NCBI GenBank assembly: GCA_026397695.1
Contig: JAPLUJ010000743.1
Coordinates: 1-11,230, forward strand
Source: Verrucomicrobiota bacterium
Lineage (GTDB): Bacteria; Verrucomicrobiota; Verrucomicrobiia; Verrucomicrobiales; Akkermansiaceae
Direction: 5' to 3'
DNA: 11,230 bases
Shown here: positions 5,041 through 11,230 of the stretch, piece after piece
Position numbering within the stretch: the first letter of the stretch is position 1
Layout: every line of letters begins with the position of its first letter
Translations under genes and position numbers: made by a program
Notes under the pieces: model-generated
Told to the model about the DNA's origin: nothing
Seen by the model: the letters and a program-made list of their open reading frames with translations, nothing else
Database searches by the model: none

Positions 5041-6949
5041 TGTTGCCGTTGTTGCTGATGCCGTAGAGATCGTCGAAACCGCCCACATCGCCCTGCCTGC
5101 GGTGCGGCGCGCCGGGCCGGCATCCGGTCAAGGTCACCTCCCATGGATAACGCGGAACGCGCTTGCCCTCCAAAAACAGATCGCTGGCCGAAACACGTTC
5201 TCCGCCTGATTTCATAATCGGAAACGCGCTCGGGGCACTGGCAACGGTAAGCCACCAGTGCTTGTCTTCAGGCTTCAGCCCGAAGCGCATCGTGCCCTTG
5301 TTCCATAGGGGGCTGTAACGCGCGCGACCCTCGCCGTCCACGGCCACAAGACAGGCGCGCCAGTCGGAATACCGGGCCGCATCGTGAATACCCTCAAAAT
5401 CAACGGCGATCTCCTGAACCCCTTCATCCGGCTTCAGGCGGATGATGTTGAAGCCACACCACCGGGGCGCTTCGGCATTGGAAATGCGGTAGCGGTTCTT
5501 CTGCCCGTACACCGGATAGACGCAGCTCAGTTCGGGCATTCCATACTTGTTCCTGATGATGGACTGTTCAATCACGTCAACCGTCACCATGCGGGCCGCA
5601 TACTCGCCGAACCAATCCCCGAACCCCTTGACCCCGTTCTTCCACAGGCCCTTCTTCTCTCCCAGCCTGGCAACGGTATGATAAGGCGTGAACTCTGCGG
5701 TCCCGGCAAGAGAGGCGATCGTTACCGCGGCCCCGTGACCCCAGTTGGGGTTGTCGGCCAGCGCAAAGGCCCAGAACGAGGATTGATAGTACAGACGGTT
5801 CACGTTGCGCCAGGGATAACAGAAATTGCCGGGGAACATCTGGATTTCGTCCGGAACGGTGGTGTGTTGTCCCGCATTGCACCAGGTTTCATAATACATC
5901 CCCTCCCAGCCGCCGGCCGGCATGCTGTGAAAAAACTCGTGGCCAATTCCGGCCCTATCGACATCGCTGATGCCGCAGTGCATTGAACCGCCGGCCGCGC
6001 GGTTTCGATGCGAGTGAATAATGAATCTGTAGTTGGGTCCGGGTTTGCGAACATAGGGCATGGAACAACCTGCCGCTGCCAGATACGTCCACATGTTCTC
6101 GAGGTTTTCCATGGCGAACGTGCGGTATTGGTTCTGCCTCGCAAGGTTGTCCGGCTGTATCCAGTTCGCTGGCGTTGTCCACGGTCCTCCCCAGATGTCT
6201 GGTTGGGCGATAATATAAAAGTGCGGCGTTTCAAACACCAGCTTGTAGCCGTCCCGGCCCCAACGGGGGTACTTCGCATCTTTCAGAGGCTCCATGGCGT
6301 TGAATTTCGGGGAACCGTCTTTCCAGACCTCCAGATTCAAGTTTGCAAACACTCCTCCCGGAGCTCCTCCGTCAGTGAACGACAGGTGCTCATCATGGGG
6401 TACGGTCGCGTAAAGTTTCGGGCAGGCTTTTTCCCATGTCTTGTGGATGAACTCATGGTCCTCGCGGCTAACCATCGGCAGGTAAAACGCGGCGTTATGA
6501 ACGCCCCTCAGCTCACCGTTTTCCATGCGCAGAACGGCAATAGGGATGGGAGCGAAGTTCTGCCTGGGATTGACCGTCGATATGCCGTAACTGCGGAAAG
6601 CGACCAAGTGCGCCTTGAACGTTTCGGGCTCGGAGGTCATCCAGTTCCGGCTGATGCCGGCCAAGGATTCCTTGTCTTCCCCCCCCTTGTTCCGGGTCCA
6701 TGTGCGCAGCGGGGCGCCCTCGGGAATGTCGATAAAGTCCTGCCCCTTGCGCGGCCACCACTCGACCGTGCGGCGCTGGTAGCCGGCGGCGTCGGGGCCG
6801 CCATCCTGCTCCACCTTGTCGAGGCCCACGCCGGGCACGAGTTCTTTAGGATAGCGCAGGTATTGGTAGTAGTCGTGCTCCGCGGCAAGCGCGCCCGCGC
6901 ACACGCATCCGGCGGCAACAGCCGCTGCCAGGTTCAGTCTCGTCTTCAT
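4988..6949 (-). CDS. 5' part of frameshifted secreted DUF6055/Svx-like putative zinc metallopeptidase
   Basis: The frame encodes 653 residues, of which about 637 are meaningful before the shift at about 5039. It begins with a Sec signal peptide (MKTRLNLAAAVAAGCVCAGALAA), so the product is exported. An HEFFH motif at residues 337-341 (GIGHEFFHSMPAGGW) matches the HExxH zinc-binding and catalytic signature of gluzincin peptidases; Glu354 in YYETWCNAG is a plausible third ligand (inference). The overall style recalls DUF6055 and the Svx/AvrXca family of secreted virulence-related proteins; I am moderately sure of that. The ATG at 6949 has a good Shine-Dalgarno (CAAAGG, 6-base spacer). The SUMF1 gene lies 108 bases upstream on the same strand and could be co-transcribed. 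After GISNNGNK the frame degenerates to an Arg/Cys-rich tail, while the adjacent frame continues sensibly, giving about 1207 residues if joined. Substrate unknown. Confidence 0.8.
   Translation of the reverse strand: MKTRLNLAAAVAAGCVCAGALAAEHDYYQYLRYPKELVPGVGLDKVEQDGGPDAAGYQRRTVEWWPRKGQDFIDIPEGAPLRTWTRNKGGEDKESLAGISRNWMTSEPETFKAHLVAFRSYGISTVNPRQNFAPIPIAVLRMENGELRGVHNAAFYLPMVSREDHEFIHKTWEKACPKLYATVPHDEHLSFTDGGAPGGVFANLNLEVWKDGSPKFNAMEPLKDAKYPRWGRDGYKLVFETPHFYIIAQPDIWGGPWTTPANWIQPDNLARQNQYRTFAMENLENMWTYLAAAGCSMPYVRKPGPNYRFIIHSHRNRAAGGSMHCGISDVDRAGIGHEFFHSMPAGGWEGMYYETWCNAGQHTTVPDEIQMFPGNFCYPWRNVNRLYYQSSFWAFALADNPNWGHGAAVTIASLAGTAEFTPYHTVARLGEKKGLWKNGVKGFGDWFGEYAARMVTVDVIEQSIIRNKYGMPELSCVYPVYGQKNRYRISNAEAPRWCGFNIIRLKPDEGVQEIAVDFEGIHDAARYSDWRACLVAVDGEGRARYSPLWNKGTMRFGLKPEDKHWWLTVASAPSAFPIMKSGGERVSASDLFLEGKRVPRYPWEVTLTGCRPGAPHRRQGDVGGFDDLYGISNNGNKRNWRRCCPALRHPPLR
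5036..5042 (-). other. Frameshift point joining two halves of one gene
   Basis: On the minus strand AAC AAG AGA AAC reads NKRN in the upstream frame, whereas AAC AAG GAG AAA would read NKEK and continue into the downstream frame. One missing G next to 5039 restores a continuous protein. There is no canonical X XXY YYZ slippery heptamer here, so programmed -1 frameshifting is unlikely. A real mutation or a sequencing/assembly error are the main options. Confidence 0.7.
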
Positions 6950-7057
6950 CGTATGCCTTTGTCCGGGTTCACGCGTTCGTGCATGGGGTCCATTCGATAC
7001 TACTTGCCAGGATGGACAATGACTTTGAACGATTACTTGATTTCATGTTTTTTGTTC

Positions 7058-7981
7058 TCATCGGGAGATCACCGGTGCCAATACCACGCGGAAGCCAATG
7101 ATCGCGTAGGAGGAAATGTCGGGCGGCACGGAGTAGCGGGCGGCTGACCGCAGGAACGGATGCACCTGCTCTTCCAAGGCTTTGCTTTCGGTTACATTCT
7201 TATCCTTATTCTCCAGTCCGGTGAACGATCCGCCGCGGACGACCTTCTCGGTGCCTGCCGCCGGACCTTTGGGATCCACCGCCTCGCCCGCCGCATACGG
7301 AGCGTACCAGTCGAGGCACCACTCATAGACATTGCCGTGCATGTCGTAGAGCCCCCAGGCGTTCGGCGTGCGACCACCCCCCACCTCCCGCGTACCGAAA
7401 ACCGTGAAGCTATATGAGTCCAACCATGCGAATTTGCGGATCGCGGCGAGACTGGTGTGTTCCCCGGCGACGTTGTAGGGGCTTTGCGTGCCGGCGCGGC
7501 AGGCGTATTCCCACTCCGCCTCGGTGGGCAGCCGATAGACACAACCGTTCGGCAGGCGGCCGGCTTGGCGTTCGATTTCCGTGAGTTTCCTGCAGAACTC
7601 GCACGCGCGTTCCCATGTGACGCACTCCATCGGGTTGAGATCCGTCCTTTGTCCCCCCACGGCGTTGCCGCCGCTCATCAGGGGCCCGGTCCTGTGGTAG
7701 CGATAGCAGAATGCCGCACCGTCATGCAGCGGCCCGCGCTTATACTTCCATGCTTCGTAGTCGTAGTCCGGCGGCATCATCAAGAGGTAGAACTCACGCT
7801 GCGTGACCTCGTATACCCCCATGTAGAAAGGTTTCGAAATCGCGACCTTGTGTTGCACTTCGTCCGGGCGGCGGCTGATCTCGTCCTTGGGACTGCCCAT
7901 CGTGAAGGTGCCCGCCGGAATGAGCTTCATCCGCATCTCGATGCCCGGCACCGTCCACTCCTTGGCACCGGGCTTCTTCAT
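7058..7981 (-). CDS. SUMF1/FGE-sulfatase-fold protein lacking formylglycine-generating cysteines
   Basis: A 307-residue protein of the SUMF1/EgtB/PvdO superfamily. Landmarks: MKLIPAGTFTMGSP (about 18-31), YEVTQREF (57-64), LPTEAEWEYACRAGT (151-165), GLYDMHGNVYEWCLDW (210-225), VVRGGSF (247-253), RSAAR (278-282) and IIGFRVV (294-300). True formylglycine-generating enzymes carry a Cys pair just after RGGS; here that stretch (GLENKDKNVTESKALEEQ) has no Cys, so sulfatase activation is unlikely and no sulfatase is present nearby. About 50 residues between the EVTQ and NPME blocks form a longer insert than usual. An in-frame TAA lies 33 bases upstream and no other ATG/GTG/TTG intervenes; GAGG sits 5 bases before the ATG. 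There is no signal peptide, unlike its neighbours. It lies upstream of and co-directional with the putative metallopeptidase. Specific function unknown. Confidence 0.85.
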   Translation of the reverse strand: MKKPGAKEWTVPGIEMRMKLIPAGTFTMGSPKDEISRRPDEVQHKVAISKPFYMGVYEVTQREFYLLMMPPDYDYEAWKYKRGPLHDGAAFCYRYHRTGPLMSGGNAVGGQRTDLNPMECVTWERACEFCRKLTEIERQAGRLPNGCVYRLPTEAEWEYACRAGTQSPYNVAGEHTSLAAIRKFAWLDSYSFTVFGTREVGGGRTPNAWGLYDMHGNVYEWCLDWYAPYAAGEAVDPKGPAAGTEKVVRGGSFTGLENKDKNVTESKALEEQVHPFLRSAARYSVPPDISSYAIIGFRVVLAPVISR

Positions 7982-8216
7982 CCCGGCCTCGTCACGTTGC
8001 TCGCATGTTACCTGTTACGGTGACAACCCATGCGATCTTGCAAGGATTCATGCGATGATTTGAGTCTCCGGCTTTTGTCCCGCCGCAGGTGCGCCTCGTA
8101 AAATGCGCCGGGAGTATTCCAAAGAAACCCTTTACAATGGGGGATCGACACGTAGTTTCCCCGGCGAGGATCCTCCTCACATGCCCGGCAATTCCAACAA
8201 CCATCCCCTAACAATC
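7982..8216. promoter_or_regulatory. Divergent intergenic region between SUMF1 and esterase genes
   Basis: This 235-bp gap separates two divergently transcribed genes, so promoters for both should lie here. I see no strong -35/-10 pair. Visible structures are the CTTGCAAG-centred repeat at 8029-8052 and the perfect palindrome GAGGATCCTC at 8166-8175. Frames open across the gap give low-complexity products without family character. Confidence 0.4.
8029..8052. repeat. CTTGCAAG-centred repeat, copy 2
   Basis: CATG...ATCTTGCAAGGATTCATG is an imperfect inverted repeat with CATG at both ends and the perfect palindrome CTTGCAAG at the centre. It closely matches 2111-2132. It sits in the divergent promoter region, so it could be an operator, but the other copy is not upstream of a gene, which favours a dispersed element. 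Confidence 0.4.
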
Positions 8217-8987
8217 ATGAACCGCTCGAAACTTCTATCACTCATTGCGTCCACTGCAATGGTTTCCATCCTTCCAACCGCACGGGTTGTGGCGCAAGCC
8301 GCCCCACCGGCACCCACTGCTGACCAGAAAATCGACGCCACCACGCCTGCACCCCGCAGCGGCGAGGAGTGGTGGATGAAACGTCACGCTGAGAAGATGG
8401 AAGAGCTGAAAAAAGGCGACTGCGAACTATTGTTGATCGGTGATTCGATCACCCACGGCATGGATGTCGACGGCGTGGGTGCCAAAGTCTGGAAGGAAAC
8501 CTTCGTGCCGCGCAAAGCCGTCAATTTGGGCTTCGGCGGTGATCGCACCCAACACGTTCTGTGGCGCCTGGAACAAATGCCAAAACTCAAGAAAGCACCG
8601 AAAGGCGCCTTCATTTTGATCGGCACGAACAATGTGTGCTGGGGCAGCGACACGCCTCGAAATGCGGCCTTGGGCATTCAGGCCGTGGCCCGGAAACTCC
8701 AGGAAATCTGCCCGGAAACAAAGATCGTGGTGCTCGCCGTGTTTCCACGCCGCAATGAGCCCGACCACAAATTCCGTAAACAAATCAACGAAATCAACTC
8801 CTACCTGCCCGAATTGCTCAAGGACATGAAAAACGTCTCCTTTCTCGACATCGGCCCGAAGTTTCTCGACGACAAGGGCTTCTTGCTGAAAGGGGTCATG
8901 CCCGATTCGACGCACCCGAGCGAAAAAGGCTACGAAATCTGGGCCGAGGCGATTGCCTCGGAACTGAAGAAAATGTCGGGTGAATAA
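8217..8987 (+). CDS. Secreted SGNH/GDSL-family esterase
   Basis: A 256-residue hydrolase with a Sec signal peptide (MNRSKLLSLIASTAMVSILP, then Ala-rich up to about residue 30). SGNH blocks are complete: GDSITHG with nucleophile Ser77; NLGFGGD (103-109) supplying the oxyanion-hole Gly; GTNN with Asn138; and DSTH with Asp230 and His233. The layout is close to the platelet-activating-factor acetylhydrolase-like SGNH group, which in carbohydrate-degrading bacteria often includes sugar O-acetylesterases. That substrate is inferred from the GH32 neighbour 138 bases downstream on the same strand. I chose ATG 8217 because it places the signal peptide at the N-terminus; ATG 8181, preceded by GAGGA at 8166-8170, would add 12 residues and cannot be excluded. 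ATG 8103 is less likely. No Shine-Dalgarno precedes 8217. Confidence 0.9.
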   Translation: MNRSKLLSLIASTAMVSILPTARVVAQAAPPAPTADQKIDATTPAPRSGEEWWMKRHAEKMEELKKGDCELLLIGDSITHGMDVDGVGAKVWKETFVPRKAVNLGFGGDRTQHVLWRLEQMPKLKKAPKGAFILIGTNNVCWGSDTPRNAALGIQAVARKLQEICPETKIVVLAVFPRRNEPDHKFRKQINEINSYLPELLKDMKNVSFLDIGPKFLDDKGFLLKGVMPDSTHPSEKGYEIWAEAIASELKKMSGE

Positions 8988-9125
8988 GCCTCTTTAGCAA
9001 AGAACCCGGCAGGCGGGTGTGGACCCGCGCCGCAGCGTGGCGAGCGCACTGCCCTGTCCGGAAATCCGGCGGTGCGTCAGCGCAAGCTGAACACACAACA
9101 AACAAAAACAACAAGGATAGAGACT
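8988..9125 (+). promoter_or_regulatory. Structured leader between esterase and GH32 genes
   Basis: ACCCG (9004-9008) can pair with CGGGT (9014-9018), or GCGGGT (9013-9018) can pair with ACCCGC (9023-9028); the two stems exclude each other. A further stem, GCACTGCC (9046-9053) with GGCGGTGC (9068-9075), has one mismatch or wobble. No T-tract follows. An A-rich unstructured stretch then leads to AAGGA (9113-9117), a good ribosome-binding site 8 bases before the GH32 ATG. The gap may act as a 3' end, a leader, or both. Confidence 0.3.
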
Positions 9126-11230
9126 ATGAAAAAACTGATTGTGGCAACGTGTGTGATTCTGGGGGTGGCATGGCATGTGGCGGCTGCGGAAACAAAACCG
9201 GAGGCGGCAGCCCAACCGGTCGCCCCAGAAAAGCGGGAGGAGGAATTCACGGTCGCGAACAAGTACCTCGTCATGCCCATCCAGAACAAGGGCAAGGGCT
9301 CTACCATCAAGCTCTATATCGACGACAAGGCGGTGCGCCAATACATCCTGAATCTGGCACCCACCGCGGCGGAGGCCGACTGGTATGCCTTCTTTACTAT
9401 AGGGAACTACAAGGGCAGGAAGGCGCGGGTCGAGGCGATTGCCACCGAAGCGGGCTTCGCCCTGATCAAGCAGTCCGACACCATCCCCGGCGAGGAGAAC
9501 TTCTATCAGGAGCCGCAGCGTCCGCAGTTTCACTTCACCCAGAAGGTCGGCTGGAACAACGACCCTAACGGCATGGTCTATCACAACGGCAAGTGGCACC
9601 TCTTCTTCCAGCACAACCCGGTGGGTCTGCCATGGGGCAACATGACCTGGGGGCATGCGACAAGCAAGGACCTGCTCCACTGGGAGCAGCAGCCCGACAA
9701 GGTGTTTCCCAAGACCATGTGCAAAGGCGACGCTTTCTCCGGCAGCGCCACGGTGGACAAAAAGAACACCGCCGGCTGGGGTGCGGACACCCTGGTGGCT
9801 TTTCTAACCGACACCGGCTGCGGCGAGTGCGTCGTCTACAGCACCGACAACGGGGAAACATTCACCTATTACGAAAAAAACCCGGTGGTGAAACACCACG
9901 GCCGCGATCCCAAGGTGAGCTGGTATGCCTATAGCAAGGAAGACCAGCCGCTCGACGACAAGGCGAAGGCTCTAGGCGGCCACTGGATAATGGTGGTCTA
10001 TGACGAGAAACAGGGTGTGGGCAGGAACGCCGCCTTCCACACCTCGACCAACCTGAAGGACTGGACCGAACAGAGCCATCTGCCCGGATACTACGAATGC
10101 ACCGACCTCTTTCAACTGCCTGTTGATGGCGATGCGAACAACACCCGCTGGGTCGTCTTTGCGGCCGATGCCAAATATGCCGTGGGCCGCTTTGACGGCA
10201 AGACCTTCACCCCCGAACACGAGGGCAAGCACCAGGTCCACTACGGGCCATACTACGCGTCCCAGACCTACGACAATTCGCCCGACGGACGTAGGATCCA
10301 GATCGGTTGGAACAAGGTCGGATCGCCGGGACCTTACAACCAGCACTTCAGCTTCCCCCATTGCCTGACGCTGCACAAGACGGATGACGGCATCCGCATG
10401 CTTGCCACCCCCATCAAGGAGATCGAAACTCTGCGCGCCAAGAGCAACACGGCGAAGCCGCAGAAGCTGGATGCTAACAAGCCGCTCGACCTGCCCGTCG
10501 GCAGCGACCTGCTGGACATCCGCCTCACCGTGGAGGTCGGAACCGCCGCGACCATCGAGTTGAACGTGCCGGGCGGAACCGTCAAGTATGACGTGATAGC
10601 CGGCAAGCTGAACGAAGCCGGGATGAAGCCGGTTGACGGCAAGATCAGTTTGCAGGTCCTGGTCGACCGGGCCCTGATGGAGATCGTCGGCAACGGCGGA
10701 CGGGTCTATATTTCCGGCGCGGGCCCCGGCAAGAAGGTGGATGTGAAAAACATCTCGGTCACCGCCACCGGCGGCGACGCCACACTCGTGCAGTTAGAAG
10801 CCCACGAATTGCAGTCGATCTGGGCCGCCGCGATCAGCAAGACGAAAGCGGCGCCGAAGAAACCTGCGGTGGACGCGGGCAAGATCCCGGTCCCGGCCAC
10901 CAGCGGTGCCGCCCAGACCGTTCCGTTAGAACCCGGCAAATCCAAGCCGGCCGCCAACACCGCTTCCAGCACGTCTCAAGTGCTGCCGAAGGAACTTGTC
11001 GTGGACTTGGATGGCGGGGTGAAGCTGGAGATGGTCTTGATCCCAGCCGGTTCCTTCACGATGAGTGGTGAAGGCGGCGGGGCGATCCACAAGGTGAACC
11101 TCACCCAACCGTTCTATCTGGGCAAGCACGAGGTCACGCAGGAACAATGGGAAAAAGTCATGGACGTCAACCCCAGCCAGCTCAAGGGGGGAAAGAACCC
11201 TGTGGAAAACGTCTCCTGGGACGAGTGCCA
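9126..11230 (+). CDS. Secreted GH32 beta-fructosidase (levanase-like) fused to a SUMF1 domain, 3'-truncated by window edge
   Basis: The frame is open from ATG 9126 to the right edge (701 codons). A signal peptide (about 1-21, ending HVAAAE) implies export. Residues about 40-130 resemble DUF4980, a small beta domain found before GH32 in fructan hydrolases. The GH32 five-bladed propeller carries all three catalytic motifs: WNNDPNG with nucleophile Asp146, GRDPKV with transition-state stabiliser Asp261, and YYECTDLF with acid/base Glu324. The C-terminal beta sandwich follows, with VDRALMEIVGNGGRVYIS at 513-530. GH32 enzymes hydrolyse beta-fructosides such as levan, inulin or sucrose; which one cannot be told. 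An Ala/Pro/Lys-rich linker (about 570-618) leads into a SUMF1/FGE-sulfatase-fold domain (LEMVLIPAGSFTM, FYLGKHEVTQEQW, NPVENVSWDEC), cut by the edge before its diagnostic C-terminal motifs. AAGGA, 8 bases upstream, supports the start. The fusion is unusual. Confidence 0.93.
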   Translation, partial: MKKLIVATCVILGVAWHVAAAETKPEAAAQPVAPEKREEEFTVANKYLVMPIQNKGKGSTIKLYIDDKAVRQYILNLAPTAAEADWYAFFTIGNYKGRKARVEAIATEAGFALIKQSDTIPGEENFYQEPQRPQFHFTQKVGWNNDPNGMVYHNGKWHLFFQHNPVGLPWGNMTWGHATSKDLLHWEQQPDKVFPKTMCKGDAFSGSATVDKKNTAGWGADTLVAFLTDTGCGECVVYSTDNGETFTYYEKNPVVKHHGRDPKVSWYAYSKEDQPLDDKAKALGGHWIMVVYDEKQGVGRNAAFHTSTNLKDWTEQSHLPGYYECTDLFQLPVDGDANNTRWVVFAADAKYAVGRFDGKTFTPEHEGKHQVHYGPYYASQTYDNSPDGRRIQIGWNKVGSPGPYNQHFSFPHCLTLHKTDDGIRMLATPIKEIETLRAKSNTAKPQKLDANKPLDLPVGSDLLDIRLTVEVGTAATIELNVPGGTVKYDVIAGKLNEAGMKPVDGKISLQVLVDRALMEIVGNGGRVYISGAGPGKKVDVKNISVTATGGDATLVQLEAHELQSIWAAAISKTKAAPKKPAVDAGKIPVPATSGAAQTVPLEPGKSKPAANTASSTSQVLPKELVVDLDGGVKLEMVLIPAGSFTMSGEGGGAIHKVNLTQPFYLGKHEVTQEQWEKVMDVNPSQLKGGKNPVENVSWDEC

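Noticed and set aside
5036..5042. Programmed -1 ribosomal frameshifting
   Set aside because: There is no slippery heptamer and no obvious downstream pseudoknot; a missing base explains the shift more simply.
6008..7147. 379-residue plus-strand open frame
   Set aside because: Antisense to the signal peptide and catalytic domain of the metallopeptidase-like gene and running into the SUMF1 gene; no family character.
7058..7981. Calling the SUMF1 protein a true formylglycine-generating enzyme
   Set aside because: The Cys pair expected after RGGS is absent and no sulfatase gene is in view.
8994..9680. 228-residue minus-strand open frame over the GH32 5' region
   Set aside because: It overlaps the signal peptide and nucleophile motif of GH32 on the other strand and has no recognisable motif.

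Overview
The window looks like a GC-rich chromosomal segment from a PVC-superphylum bacterium (Verrucomicrobiota, Kiritimatiellota, Lentisphaerota or Planctomycetota). This is an inference from the gene repertoire: secreted proteins carrying SUMF1/FGE-sulfatase, LamG and DUF6055-like modules, an SGNH esterase and a GH32 fructosidase. Short dispersed non-coding repeats between the genes fit the same picture. I see no rRNA, tRNA, transposase, CRISPR array or phage gene.

Layout. Positions 2-1726 (+) are the C-terminal 574 residues of a large uncharacterised protein cut by the left edge. Positions 1727-2429 hold no convincing gene and are a mosaic of hairpins and short repeats. Positions 2430-3145 (-) are a compact VapBC toxin-antitoxin operon with a 4-base overlap; it and about 350 bp of repeat-rich DNA lie between two same-orientation copies of a roughly 50-60 bp repeat (2032-2081 and 3255-3315). 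Positions 3327-6949 (-) are one secreted protein of about 1207 residues split by a -1 frameshift near 5039: the N-terminal half has a signal peptide and an HEFFH metallopeptidase-like motif, and the C-terminal half has hexapeptide (left-handed beta-helix-like) repeats, a LamG-like domain and a coiled coil. Positions 7058-7981 (-) are a SUMF1-family protein lacking the catalytic cysteines of true formylglycine-generating enzymes. Positions 8217-8987 (+) are a secreted SGNH/GDSL esterase. Positions 9126-11230 (+) are a secreted GH32 beta-fructosidase with an N-terminal DUF4980-like domain and, after an Ala/Pro/Lys-rich linker, a second SUMF1 domain that runs off the right edge.

How the genes fit together. 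The right two thirds look like an extracytoplasmic carbohydrate and surface-polymer module: a fructan hydrolase, an esterase that could remove acyl groups, and a large lectin-like putative protease. SUMF1 domains occur twice, once alone and once fused to GH32. The SUMF1/protease pair (-) and the esterase/GH32 pair (+) diverge from the 7982-8216 intergenic region. VapBC is a separate insertion-like element. The most interesting points are the GH32-SUMF1 fusion, the architecture and frameshift of the putative protease, and the several families of short repeats around vapBC.
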